A stretch of 64,000 nucleotides of DNA from Malus domestica (Eukaryota > Streptophyta > Magnoliopsida > Rosales > Rosaceae). Location of the stretch: contig NC_091677.1 in NCBI RefSeq assembly GCF_042453785.1, positions 4,249,501 to 4,313,500 on the forward strand, given 5' to 3'. The position numbers and the translations under genes are program-made. Below are positions 12,565-23,821 of this stretch, piece after piece. Numbering within the stretch: the first letter of the stretch is position 1; each line of letters opens with the position of its first letter. A model generated the notes under the pieces. The model was not told where the DNA came from. It saw only the letters and a program-made list of their open reading frames with translations, and ran no database searches.

Positions 12565-12715
12565 ATCTATGGCTCTAGCATTCTAGCTGCTCGTACGCCT
12601 ATGTGTGATTGTTCTTCGTTGATGGATGTAAGCATGGAGCTTATAGATTTACATTCATCAACGATAATTATTGATCACACACTGGATCATGTTTTAGCTG
12701 TTGATGAATGCATGT
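12565..12715 (+). ncRNA. Candidate MIRNA-like hairpin (unassigned)
   Basis: Two arms fold back on each other. The 5' arm (12602-12632) contains TGTGTGAT and CGTTGATGGATGTAAG. The 3' arm (12646-12682) contains the matching ACATTCATCAACG and ATCACACA. The inner stem of about 16 bp has one or two mismatches, with a loop of about 13 bases; an asymmetric internal loop separates it from an 8 bp outer stem. Further outside, GCATTC...AGCT pairs imperfectly with AGCT...GAATGC, extending the foldback to roughly 150 nt, a size typical for plant MIRNA precursors. I recognise no known miRNA in it. It could instead be a decayed inverted-repeat transposon. Confidence 0.35.
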
Positions 12716-13204
12716 GAAATTCATGCGACAAGTTTATGTATAGACGCAATGAAATCTCATTCATCAAAGAAGAAAGTGAGAGAGGGAAGGAAAGGGGAGG
12801 GGATTTGGAGAGGAACTTGCCAAAGAGGAATTTTTCAGTGTGTCTGGAACACATGGTAGTATACCATATGTAATTATATAACTGAAGGAAAATTTTATTT
12901 TTTAAGTGTTCCTCTACTTATGTAATAACATGTGATACCACTCTATATTTCGGACACAATGAAATTTTTATTTTTTTTTCCAAAATGCACAACCTCAAAA
13001 GTTGAAGTTGATAATGCATAAACCCCGAGTCACCCGACATAGTAAAGAAGGTTAGACCAATGTATGTGGCTTAATTTTGCTGTAGATCCCAATCATGCAT
13101 ATGTATATCTCCTATAGTTTATCTACTCAGAGATTCTTTCTTTATTTAATAATTATTTTATTAATTTCAAATTACATTAAAATTCAGTCACAGAGAACCA
13201 GCAC
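12716..13204. other. Intergenic, nothing recognised
   Basis: A purine-rich GAGAGAGG stretch (about 12775-12800) is the only compositional feature. No gene was seen. Confidence 0.35.
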
Positions 13205-14613
13205 TACATCAACAATACTTTGTACTTAAGGTATTCACCCCGCCACAATAAAAAAGTTTATACTGAAAATAAACTAAAAATGCTAAATGCTCATAACTAG
13301 TTCAGTTATAATCCTCTTGCTGCAAATAACCATTAAATTTCTAGAGAGAGTGCATAACATCATAATAGAAAATAAGTTATTCATCCAGTAACAACCACAA
13401 AAATAATGCAAATATGCACATAAGTCAACACGCTTAGTTAAATGAACCAACATAAAATAAACTCAAAACTACGAGCTCTCACAGAGTCAGATTGACATCA
13501 TCTTTGGATCTCAAGATGGACCCATCAATCCTGACCACTCAATTTAAATCATTCGGCCACCATTAGCCCCATCCCACTAGCCCACCTTACACATAAAACC
13601 ACATCTTATCTCTCTCTTGAATGATCCGAATTGTTGAGCCAATGAGCTCCGGAGTTTAAGATCCAGAGTTTGAGAATCGGACAATCCCACCGAGTCATGT
13701 TCATTTTTCATTTGTAAGAACTTAAAAGATTAATTTGATAGGTAGTTGAGGATGAATTCACTTTTCACGTAGGTTGTGCGCATGGCATGAGCTGTTAATA
13801 TCACCACCATATTGATAATATAATAATGGTACAGTATTTATAGAAAATTATTATTAAAACTTCACAAATTTAACTGTGCATTTCTCATAAGAGTACCAGC
13901 ACAACTCCATGAGAGGGTACATCAACAATACTTTGTACTTAAGGTATTCACCCCGCCACAATAAAAAAGTGTATACTGAAAATAAACTAAAAATGCAAAC
14001 ACATGCGTAAAAGTAAATGCTCATAACTAGTTTAGTTATAATCCCCTTGCTGCAAATAACCAGTAAATTTTTAGAGAGAGTGCATCAACATCATAATAGA
14101 AAATAAGTTATTCATCCAGTAACAACCACAAAAATAATGCAAATATGCACATAAGTCAACACACTTAGTTAAACGAACCAACATAAAATAAACTTAAAAC
14201 TATAAGCTCTCACAGAGTTAGATTGACATCATCTTTGGATCTCAAGACGGACCCATCAATCCTGACCACTCAATTTAAATCATCTGGCCACCATTAGCCC
14301 CATCCCACTAGTCCACCTTACACATAAAACCACGCCTTATCTCTTTCTTGCATGATCCGGATTGCTGAGTTAGTGAGCTCCAGAGTTTAAGATCCAGAAT
14401 TTGAGAATCAGAGATGATCTCAATCCCACCGAGTCATGTTCATTTTTCATTTATAAGAACTTAAAAGATTAATTTGATAGGTAGCTGAGGATGAATTCAC
14501 TTTTCAAGTAGGTTGTGCGCATGGTATGAGCAGTTATTGATAGTATAATAATGGTATAGTATATATAGAAAATTATTATTGAAACTCCACAAATTTAACT
14601 GTACACTTCTAAT
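13205..14613 (+). repeat. Tandem duplication, two copies of about 0.71 kb
   Basis: The unit starting TACATCAACAATAC at 13205 recurs at 13918, a period of 713 bases, and stays aligned to about 14613 with small substitutions and short indels (for example an added AACACATGCGTAAAAGT in copy 2 near 13997). Neither copy codes for protein. The divergence suggests an old but not ancient duplication. Confidence 0.8.
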
Positions 14614-15160
14614 AAGAGTAATTTTCTTTCTAAATATAGAAAGTTTGGAGTGCACAATTAAATTTTTGAAGTGTCAATAATAGTTTTATATTTATATACT
14701 ATCAATATAATAGAAATAAGTTATCAATCCACTATTAATACAGGTCATGCGCAATTCACGTGCATAACCCGCGTGCGCAGGAGAGAATTTCTGGGTAGAT
14801 GAGTACCTTAACAAAGTTTAGGTTTTTGTTGGGAATGGGATTGGTTTCTAGGCTATTATAAATGGGCCACAAATTGGAAGCCCAATAATATAGTCTCCAA
14901 CTCTGAATTATGGGATCCACAAAAATTGATAGATTTGGATATGGACCATGCTATCTCAAGCCCAACTGAAGAATAACCAAAACGCAGCGTTTTGCCACTC
15001 TGAACCGCCCAGTAGAGCGACTTCGACGTGACGATGTCGGCAGCTCGTTTAACCAATCGCCACTTGGACCGCATTCGGAGCTTCGAGCAGCAGGTGAGGT
15101 GACCCACTCCATCGCTCACCGCTCAATTCCAATTTCCAAATACCCGAAAACCCAAAAAAA
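14614..15160. other. Upstream flank of the RING-finger gene
   Basis: Contains GC-richer sequence from about 14750, probably the promoter and 5' end of the RING gene. No clear TATA box was picked out. Confidence 0.35.
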
Positions 15161-15781
15161 GAAGAAAAAAAAATCTCGGTTCAGTTCTCTGTCTCTCTCC
15201 TCTTCGCAGCTCAGAGAGAGAGGGAGAGGATTGAGGACTCTGCCCATCTCTCACTTGAAAATTTAATTCGAAATCGCCCCCTGCAATCGGTAAGATCGTA
15301 ACCCGCTTTTGTTTTTTCATGTTTGATTGTTTGACTTTTGATTTGGATCTTGCGGGGTTGATTTTCCGGAACTGGAGCTAAATATTTCAGATGGGGATTC
15401 TTTTTAGCTGTTAAAGTTTGGATCTTTTTCGAATTTTATGTAAATTATGGATTGTTTGATTATTTTAATTGGGGTTTTGGGGGTGCAGTAATTTTGTAAT
15501 GTTTGGCTGATTCTTCTGAATGTTCTGGTTATTTGAACTCATAGATGTAATGGGTAGATGCATCTGTGATTAGTTTAATCCCAAAGTATAAAATGTGATT
15601 AGTTTATTGCAAGTGCGGTTTAAAAAAGTCCAGTTTCCTGATAAATTTACTGTGTGTTTTTCTTCAGGTCTGAGTTTTACTAATGCCTCAGTGTATCTTC
15701 ATCATCTTTGCTTTGAGATACTGCTAAGTAATTTTAGTTAGTGATGATGTGTTAGTGAAACGGTGGTTGTGGTAAAAAAAA

Positions 15782-16591
15782 ATGTGGAATTTTGCATCCA
15801 GCTGCATAGCTGGAAGTGTTGGATTGAAAAACGATCCTCTAAAGCCGACGCAAGCAGCTCTCGAATGTTCTGATGACGAGAGTTCTTCGGTTGTTGGCAG
15901 AGAGGAAGGACTAGAGTGCCCCATATGCTGGGAATCATTCAACATTGTTGAAAATGTGCCCTACGTTTTATGGTGTGGCCATACCCTCTGTAAGAATTGC
16001 ATTCTGGGATTGCAATGGGCGGTTGTGAAATTCCCCACTTTACCGGTTCAGCTTCCGCTTTTTATCTCCTGCCCTTGGTGCAATCTATTGTCCTTCCGGC
16101 TCGTTTACAGGGGAAATCTCAGATTCCCTCGCAAGAACTACTTTCTTCTCTGGATGGTTGAGAGCATGAATGGTGATAGGGGGCCGAAATCTAGTTCTAC
16201 CTTCTCTGGTGATAATCAGTCAGTCTGGCCGGCTAATGGAAATGTATCCGTCGGAACTCAAACGAGCCACGGTACCCACAGGAGGGGGCAACATATTCGC
16301 CATATTGAACAATCTGGGTCGAATCACAATCGTGGCCCTGTCAATAATTTCCTTAGTGTGGAGCGCTTGCATTCTTCGATTCGGAAGTCACTGTTTTTCT
16401 TCGTTCATTTGACAGCAAAGTTCCCACTGGTTGTCATATTTCTCCTGATCATCTTATACGTAATACCTGCCTGTGCAGCCATATTGGCATTGTACATAGT
16501 CATCACCGTCGTGTTTGCTCTCCCGTCATTTCTTCTTCTGTACTTTGCATATCCTAGTTTGGATTGGCTTGTCAGGGAAATCCTCACCTGA
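15782..16591 (+). CDS. RING-type (C3HC4) zinc-finger membrane protein, probable E3 ubiquitin ligase
   Basis: A single coding exon of 269 codons. The RING finger spans about residues 46-100: CPIC (C46, C49), C65-G-H67, C70-x2-C73 and CPWC (C97, C100), a C3HC4 arrangement with an unusually long stretch before the last pair. Such fingers bind E2 enzymes and make the protein a likely ubiquitin ligase. A polar serine/asparagine-rich middle (about 110-205) leads to a hydrophobic C-terminus (about 207-255) that can form two membrane spans, so the finger probably faces the cytosol from an internal membrane. The 5' leader appears to contain an intron from 15290 (CG|GTAAG) to 15667 (TTCAG), leaving the first in-frame ATG at 15782. 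It resembles plant RING/U-box family proteins of unknown substrate; no symbol is assigned. Confidence 0.85.
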   Translation: MWNFASSCIAGSVGLKNDPLKPTQAALECSDDESSSVVGREEGLECPICWESFNIVENVPYVLWCGHTLCKNCILGLQWAVVKFPTLPVQLPLFISCPWCNLLSFRLVYRGNLRFPRKNYFLLWMVESMNGDRGPKSSSTFSGDNQSVWPANGNVSVGTQTSHGTHRRGQHIRHIEQSGSNHNRGPVNNFLSVERLHSSIRKSLFFFVHLTAKFPLVVIFLLIILYVIPACAAILALYIVITVVFALPSFLLLYFAYPSLDWLVREILT

Positions 16592-16959
16592 GGTGCTACC
16601 GACTTCTTTGTTCACAAGCACTATGAATACAACTTTGCTCCTACACATCGGTGGCGCCTTCTATCCGTACTTTTAGTATTCAATTTGACGACTTACCAGG
16701 TTCCAAGATGCAATGTTATTGCCGGAATCATTTCAGCTCGCATAGATGTTAGCTCGGGCATGTTAGTTTCGGAAATTTTGTTTCACGAAGATAACAGCCT
16801 CACGCTTTTTGCAATGCTCTTGCTAGAAATACAGTTTGATTAGGTTTTACAGTGTTTTGTTTGTATGAAGATTTGTGTTGAAATAAATATGTTTTGTAGT
16901 TTCTATTGCTTTTGCTGCAACATAGTTGTAGGTGATTAATCTGCGAGTAGTAGGTTTTG

Positions 16960-17095
16960 AATTTTTGGTTGCACATATTTCGAGACTTGGGAGCAGCCTC
17001 TCCATAAATGGGGGTAAGGCTAGTCGACAGTCACCTCTCCCAGACCCTGCGTAAAGCGGGAGCCTTGTGCACTGGGTACGACGACATATTTTTTG
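16960..17095 (+). mobile_element. Au-type SINE, 3' portion
   Basis: The segment carries GGGAGCAGCCTCTCC, GGGGGTAAGGCT, CCCAGACCCTGCGTAAAGCG and GGGAGCCTTGTGCACTGGGT in that order, followed by a T-rich end. This order is characteristic of the body and tail of Au SINEs, which are widespread in flowering plants. The tRNA-like head is not clear, so the copy is probably 5'-degenerate. It lies in the 3' flank of the RING gene. Confidence 0.55.
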
Positions 17096-17552
17096 TAAGA
17101 GAGCTTTCGGGCTCGAGTCATTTGTATATGCTTGGCTTATTTGTTTCAATTCTCGCGATATTATGCTTGTAGTTGTTGAGATTGTAGGATGACGAGTTAG
17201 TTTTGATAAAATTTCAACGAAACAAACACGTTAGGGGCAAATGTAGGCGATTTACGGGGGCAAATGTAGGCGATTTACGCCTACATGCTAACGTTGTGTA
17301 AAAAGAAATGGACGGAATTACTCATTTTCCTCGAATTGCAACAATCAGTAAACTTTGAAGTTCAAAATCTCAAGCAAATGAAATTCATAATCTTGCTAAA
17401 GGTATAATTCCGTCGATGAAATTGATTCGAAACATGTCGATGCTTCCTCCTTTTCTCCTCAAGAAGTTGTTTATCAAGCCTGTCTATCCCTACTATCCAC
17501 AATAAATCTAAAAATTCTTAGAAAATCCATACCAGACAATTGGACTGGATCC
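17096..17552. other. Intergenic between RING and DUF4336 genes
   Basis: The word GGGGCAAATGTAGGCGATTT occurs twice (about 17233 and 17257), and its GTAGGCG is complemented by CGCCTAC at about 17277, making a small hairpin. Nothing else was recognised. Confidence 0.4.
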
Positions 17553-17562
17553 TCCACGTGTC
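17553..17562 (+). promoter_or_regulatory. G-box/ABRE-like element upstream of the DUF4336 gene
   Basis: CCACGTGTCA, containing the CACGTG core bound by plant bZIP and bHLH factors, lies about 110 bases before the proposed start codon. Function is inferred from the motif only. Confidence 0.3.
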
Positions 17563-17669
17563 AAAAGCACAACCTGGTATTGCAACCTATGACTCTGCAT
17601 TATGTTATGTACCACTCCTCTCTTGGTGGTGCTGAAGACAAAGTACTAACAGAAGGTTTCAAAAAAGCA

Positions 17670-20107
17670 ATGGCAGCCGTTGCCGTTTCTTCTCCAAAAT
17701 CCTCCATTTTTCAGAACCCAATCTCTCGCAGGGAGCCAAGTTCCGGTCTTTTTGGCGGGTCCTTGAAGGGTTTTTGTTTTCAGTTGAGACCCGGAAACAA
17801 GAGCAGAGATCGCATCAATTTGGTGGTTGCTGCCACAAACTCCACCACCATCAGTGGCAGCAGAGGCCGCGGCGGCGACCGGTTTTACATCAACTTCACC
17901 GGGTTTCCTTTTCCACTGGGTCCTTTTCTCAACAGAAGCACTACTAGGACTGAGGTCAGCTCGTTTTATTCTTTGCTTTTATTCCAATTAATATACTCGT
18001 AGTTGTTTTCAGCAGATAATGGCTTAAAATTTGGTGGTTTTGGCTTATGACATGATATGTTTATGCTCGCACTGAAATTCTGATCTTCCAATGTTTTCGG
18101 TTTTCATGTCCTTTTTCTCTCTAGTAGAAGCATGTTTATTAGAGCTTTTCAGATAGTAAAAATCAATGAAGAGAGAAGCTTTCACAGTTGAATGTCCAAA
18201 ACTTCAAAGACGGCCTTGTAGATTTTGAATCTTGGGGTGCTTTATTGGTTGAACAAGTTATGTATCGATCAAGTAATCAGGATACACAAAGCTATGATCT
18301 TTGAGTGCACAGCAAGTTTTTACTCTGGATGACCCGAGTGATTGTATGTTCATGTGAATTGTAGCTTTTGCAGTAAGTTTACTCTCTTTTCCGCGTGTTC
18401 GTAGGCTGTGAAAGGCTGCATATGGTTATTTGAGCAAGAGCAAGCATTAGGCTTCAGCAGTGTGTCAACCAACATTAGAATGACAGTCATCAAACTAAAA
18501 TCCGGAGGATTGTGGGTCCATGCGCCCATCGCTCCGACCAAAGAGTGTATTCAGGTTATATTTTGCTTACAATTCTTTCCATTCATACCTTTTTCTTGCT
18601 GAATCTTCTCTGAGGATCCGCAAATTTCTGCATATCCGTGCTTTTGTTATCCAACTTTTCTTATATGAGTGATCCTGTCTCTTGCCAGCTTCTGAAAGAG
18701 TTAGGGGCTCCCGTAGAATACATAGTTCTGCCTACATTTGCTTATGAGCACAAAATTTTTGTTGGTCCGTTCTCTAGAGAGTTCCCTCGAGCTCAGGTAT
18801 GGGTGGCACCAAGGCAATGGAGTTGGCCTTTGAATCTCCCGCTGGAGTTTTTTGGGATCTTTCGTGCTAAAACCTTAAAAGACGAGGATTTTTCCACTCC
18901 ATGGGCTGATGAGATTGAGCAGAAAGTTCTCAGTTCACCAGAAGTTGGTAATGCAAAGTGCAAAAGTTCCATCCGAGACTTCATTTTTATAAAGCAATTG
19001 CAAAAACTCATTTTCTTGTGGATATTCAGGTATCGGGCCATATGTGGAGGTAGCTTTCTATCATAAGCGTTCCAGAACTCTACTGGTAACCGATGCTGTA
19101 ATTTTTGTGCCAAGACAGCCACCTGATTGTATCAGCAAAGAATCCTTGTTGGCATCTGCAAAGAATGGCTTGGCGGTAAAACTTCTTAGTAAAGGAAAAG
19201 AAGTATCTCAAGAACCAGTAGTTGACAACAAGATGAACCGTCAAAAAGGTAGAATCTCCATTCCTCCATTCCAATCCGAAATTTCATTATGGCGTCATTT
19301 TTGGTAAAATGGTAATCCAATTGGAGAGTTATCATGTATGTTTTGCTGAAAAAAGTTTTGAATAAAACGAACTTTTCGGTGTAGGATGGGAAAGAATGGT
19401 TCTTCAAATTTTGTTTCTTGGTCCATCAAATCTGTTGGAGCCGAATGCTAGCTTTGCTCAGATGTCACAGAAGCTGATTGTTTCACCCATTGTAAAGACT
19501 CTTGTCTTCAGCAAAGTTCCTGAAAAGGTAGTTGAACCATTCTGATTGTATTCAGTTTAGCTCGTCTTTTGGTATGCAAACTAGTTAGTGAAATCGCCAA
19601 ATGTTATTCCTAACGAAGGGACATAGGCGTGGTTAAATGATATTTAGACATCCTTTTTCGGTGTGTGTGTGTGTGTGTGTGTGTAATAACCAGATCAATA
19701 CTCTGCTTGTATGCATTTATCAAACAAAGATGACAAGAAATTGTTGGAACTTATATGCATTTCGGCACTATGACCATTTGTGTCTCAAAGCATTTTTCAT
19801 ACTTCAGGTCAGGGATTGGGTTGATGGAATCGTGCAGGACTGGAGGTTCAAGAGAATAATCCCTGCTCATTTTGCAGCACCAATCAACGCAGGCAGGTCT
19901 GATTTGTTAGCTGCATTTGCCTTTCTGGATGACCTTCTGGATGAGCCTTATGTCACTCGCCCATCACTCTCTCTTCTCTTCACATCACTATTGGGAAAGG
20001 CCGCGAGCTACTTCCCTCCCGATGACATGAAGACTTTATCATCCCTCGATCAGTTTTTGGTCTCGGTTGGAGCTGTGAAAAAGACCGTCTCAGGGCGCAA
20101 ACGATGA
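17670..20107 (+). CDS. Plastid-targeted DUF4336 family protein
   Basis: Six exons read by splice sites and frame: 17670-17954, 18405-18554, 18689-18947, 19030-19248, 19385-19527, 19808-20107, giving 1356 bases and 451 residues. The first about 60-70 residues are rich in Ser, Arg and Ala with few acidic residues, as in a chloroplast transit peptide. From exon 2 onward the protein matches my recollection of DUF4336, whose members are found in plants and cyanobacteria. Recognisable parts include an N-terminal strand-rich region (MTVIKLKSGGLWVHAP), a YIVLPTFAYEHKIFVGPF block around residues 155-170, and a WVAPRQWSWP block. The fold is thought to resemble metallo-beta-lactamases, but the classical HxHxDH metal motif is absent, so I propose no reaction. 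The start was set at the ATG before the transit-like sequence. A GT microsatellite (about 19661-19684) lies in the last intron. Confidence 0.8.
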
Positions 20108-20577
20108 CATTACATGGTATGCAACATGCAAATTTTCCGGCGGAGACTTCACCTGTTGAATTTACTTACTCATGAATGGTTATGAATCATAATGTTTTTG
20201 TTATTTAACATCCTAAAGTTGTATTCAATTACTTGTAGTGGAAGATTGCATGATATTATAGTACAGAAGCAACAGGTGCGATACAAAGTTTCTTCTTGTG
20301 TTTTACTTCGAATACATCGCATCATAATAGCGTGTTACTAATTTATGTGTTATAATAGGGGTAAGCGACATAGTTGATAGGTCAAAAATTTAAGATATAA
20401 TGTTAATAAATAGATTCATGCGTTATGACATGAATGAATTAGAAATACTATGTGGCTACGTAACAGTCACACACAAAAATTTCTTGAAATTTAAAAAAAA
20501 AGAAAAAAAAAGTTTATTGGTAGTACTTTGTATTAATAGGCATCTATTTTTGTTATTCATTAATAGGATGCTGAAAA
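20108..20577. other. 3' flank of the DUF4336 gene
   Basis: AT-rich 3' UTR and intergenic sequence. No further gene was seen. Confidence 0.4.
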
Positions 20578-20960
20578 TGTAAGATCTCACGTCGTCCAGG
20601 GGAGTGGATTATGTAAGTCATATATATTTTCATCTCTACCTAGCATGAAATTTTTTGGGAGCTCACTGGCTTCCATCGAAACTCCGAAGTTAAGCGAGAA
20701 ATGGGCTAGAGCATTCCAAGAATGGGTGACTCACTGGGAAGTTGCTCGTGAGTTCCCGGAAACAAAACCGTGAGGGCGTGGTCGGGACCTAAAGTGGACA
20801 ATATCATGCTACGGTGGAGTCGAGCTGGGGATTTGGTGGGGGCTTGGGCCGATTAAGCGAGAAATGAACTAAAACATTCCCAGAATGAGTGACTCACTGA
20901 AAAGTTGCTCAGCGGGTTACGGGAACAGAAGGACCCACAAGCGTCAAATTCAAGAGCATA
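20578..20960 (+). mobile_element. Cassandra TRIM LTR fragment with 5S-rRNA-like core
   Basis: Starts TGTAAGATCTCACGTCGTCC and continues with GGGGAGTGGATTATGTAAG, typical of the Cassandra LTR 5' end. It then contains a 5S-rRNA-related block: CGAAACTCCGAAGTTAAGCG, AGAATGGGTGACTCACTGGG and AAGTTGCTCGTGAGTTCCCG. This is followed by GTGGACAATATCATGCTACG, another Cassandra landmark. Instead of the normal GGGATGTGACA end, the sequence at about 20857 jumps into a second, more diverged partial copy of the 5S block (GATTAAGCGAGAAATGAACT ... AGTGACTCACTGAAAAGTTG). The 5S part carries the internal RNA polymerase III promoter region in intact elements. Confidence 0.8.
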
Positions 20961-22540
20961 AGCTGAAATTTATGAGTACTCCATAGTCTACCATAAAATG
21001 GAGAAAACTCTAACGTTTAATCAATAATAATATGAATAATTTGAATTAAAACTCCAATTTAGGCCTTTATATAGACGTTAATTCTAATAGTAATTTACTC
21101 AAAACTTAAACATTCCAAAACCTATTCAAACAACCTGAATATTCTAACGATATGCCTTTTTATATTTTATTACAAAATAAAATACTTTATAGTTGAATGC
21201 GAATTTTCTTTCTTACGTCATCTCTCGTCAATAATCCACCGTTGTCTTTTCTTTAATTTTAGCCACTTAATCTACATCAAAATCTGAGCCAACTTTAGAT
21301 ATGAACTGTTTTATCTTAATTTTCTCATTGACGACATATTAATTATAAGATAGAAGAATGGTATGCAGGCACATATAACTTGGTAATTTTGTCAATTGTC
21401 ATGATATTCAATAGGCAAAAGCTTCAAGGAAAGCAGCAATCATGAAGCCAGTTGTTTCAATAGATTATGGGAATATTTCCCTCCAATTGATAACTTAAGG
21501 ACTAATTAATTATCTGAAAGAGACTAATGAATTATGATTAGGACATTGATACTTGAATATGGAACAAATCTACTTTATCGTTCGAAGGTCAACTCCGCAA
21601 CCAAATTCTTCTGCCAACTGCATTTAGCTTCTGGAGAATGATTATTAGGTGTTGATTGATGTAGGTGTCACAGAAGGTTTCAACTTTCAACCTTCTTAAT
21701 AAAAATGCAAGTGAATCATAGAAAAACACTACGTAGTTCATACAAAAAGCACATACTGATACTTCTTACATGATTGCAAGAAGCACTACAAGTTCTTTTT
21801 GAACTAAAAACATTTTCTCTAAATGCGTTTTTAAACATTTTAAAAGTGCTTCTAAACGAGTCATAATTGTTATAAGATGAAAAAAAAGTTCGGAAACAAA
21901 ACACTAATTGAACCAGTTACAAAACTTTGATCAAAAGCAAAACAGGAGAGATGCTAAAACGCCAATAAAGGGGCACTAAATAGTGATTCGTACAATTTAT
22001 CATTTGTAAATTGTCCCTTCATTTGTTTTCATGATTAAAAATTTGTAACCAGTTCTTTTAGCTTGTAATACATATTTTTTAGTCAAAAGAGTGGGAGAGA
22101 AACGAAGGTGACTTTTTCTTAATTACTCTATTGTCTCTTGGCCCTTTTTATGCTTTAACTTTGCTCCAAGTTTGGGTATTGCTTTACATCAAGCTTTAAC
22201 ACACACTTTTCCTCTGTCGTGGGGAACATGGGGACAAAGTCGTAATGCCTCGAGTCCGCAAGATGACTTTGAACCGTCGATGAAGTGAATTTTACTTAAA
22301 CATGCGTGTGTAAAATGATTGTGAACTCTTAATGAAATAAGAACACTGACCACACTTTGTTTCTGAATTTTGAGAATTAAGAACCGACCTTTTGTTTGTT
22401 TAAAAGATAAAATTAATAAAGAAATTATTATATCACTTGCTACACCTTGATATAATATTATTTAGTCAATGTAGATATATTCCATAACTTTTATTTAATC
22501 GTACCTAACTTTGATATGATTGAAATATGTAACTCCAATC
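20961..22540. other. Intergenic; includes second copy of a dispersed repeat
   Basis: The stretch 21690-21880 matches the 6240-6440 repeat in order and orientation. The rest is AT-rich without a gene that I can support. Confidence 0.4.
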
Positions 22541-22549
22541 AATTCAACT

Positions 22550-22800
22550 GAACAAGGATCCTCTCCAGATCTTTTTTGTGAGAATTTTCTTTGGATTTTC
22601 TTTGTGAGAATCCTAGGGATCCTTAAATTGTGTTAGTTCATCGTACATCGTGTAGCCAGTTTTCGTCAGGTACTATTCATATTTAATTTTAAATAAAAGT
22701 ATTTAAAATAATTTCTGACCACACGATGTATAATGAACGGATACGATTGGAGGATTCTTAGAATTTTCACAAGAGAATTCAAAGAGGATCATCCTCATTC
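22550..22800. mobile_element. MITE, Mutator-like, with 9 bp target duplication
   Basis: Imperfect terminal inverted repeats (start GAACAAGGATCCTCTCC, end GAGGATCATCCTCATTC) enclose a 251 bp palindromic-leaning element with no frame. It is flanked by exact 9-base repeats AATTCAACT (22541-22549 and 22801-22809). A 9 bp duplication points to the Mutator superfamily. A related member with the same interior words (TCGTACAT, CCTAACGAAAACTG) is at 63601-63803. Confidence 0.75.
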
Positions 22801-22849
22801 AATTCAACTACCCTAAAAATTATGCTAAATTATTATATTTAGTCCTCTT

Positions 22850-22985
22850 TTTTTTTTAGTCAAACGATAGATTTTGTTAGATTAGATAATAGATTAGTCA
22901 CCGACAGGATTCGAACTTACATCGTCATGCAAGTGCACGACTTCTTTCCACCACTGTAGTACATAACCACTTGCATAAAGTTTAA
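22850..22985 (-). mobile_element. tRNA-derived SINE, minus strand
   Basis: On the minus strand it reads GTACTACAGTGGTGGAAA (A-box region), then AAGTTCGAATCCTG (B-box), then GTGACTAATCTATTATCTAA and a poly-A tail (plus-strand Ts at about 22849-22857). It is the same family as the copy at 6773-6912. Confidence 0.6.
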
Positions 22986-23666
22986 TAGTTAGAATCCCCA
23001 ATTTATAAACATATATAGTTTTTTCAGGGAGACCCCATGATTTTCTTGTAGAAATCTACAAAACTAAGTAGACGTGGTGGCAATGCATGTCGAATTTCTC
23101 ATTAGAATGTGTATGGTATTTGATTAAGTTTGGTTTTTTTTTCTTTCATATGAGTTTAAATTCTTCGTTTTAAATTAAAATAGTTTAAACTATTGATTGT
23201 AAAAAAAAAAATCAACAAACAGGTTAGCGTTTCAATAATAAATTCTATATGTTTATCATGAAAGCAATTTTGATGTGGAAAATAATAATTAATCGACCCT
23301 CTCATGATGAGTTGATGTGTATAATCCCACTAAAGGGATGAAATGACAATCATAAATTTCTTAATTGGATTTTAAGCATCATCTTTATTCTCAATCACAT
23401 TATTAAATTGTTTAATTATATCAATATGATCAACAATGAGGGAAAATTACATTGCTGTGACATTTGCGCACATTTCAAAACTTATCATTTAAAAAATTTT
23501 AAATTTAAATTTGATTTTTTATTCAACAACTACCTCTCATGAATTTTGTAAAGTTCAGTTAAATGTTATATGTTACGGTCGATTATTTAAAAGAAAAAAA
23601 TGGTTACGAGTAATCTTTCATCTCTTTTGGATAAATAGTTACGTTATGTTATCATTTTTTTTTTAG
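22986..23666. other. AT-rich intergenic, nothing recognised
   Basis: No gene or delimitable repeat found. Confidence 0.35.
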
Positions 23667-23821
23667 AAAAACTAATGAAAAAGGTTTGAAAACTTTGAGT
23701 TTTAATGATAAGGACAAAATAAAGGGTAAAGTGAATAGTACCAGGATTGACTTTTTAGTGTAAAAATGTGGTTTTTCGTTAAAGTGAACAGTAACATGTG
23801 CTTTTCGTTAAAGTTCCCTTT
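23667..23821. repeat. High-copy MITE-like segment
   Basis: Contains AAAGTGAATAGTACCAGGAT, TTGACTTTTTAGTGTAAAAA and two GTTAAAGT(G/T) blocks (TTTTTCGTTAAAGTGAACAG and TTTTCGTTAAAGTTCCC). I recognise this word order as a dispersed repeat common in rosaceous genomes. Borders are approximate and no target duplication was identified. Confidence 0.5.

Noticed and set aside
17580..17669. Upstream extension of the DUF4336 protein by 30 residues
   Set aside because: The extension would start at TTG; the ATG at 17670 directly precedes a transit-peptide-like sequence.
20640..20800. A genuine 5S rRNA gene
   Set aside because: The 5S-like core is diverged and embedded in Cassandra LTR landmarks, with no 5S spacer array.
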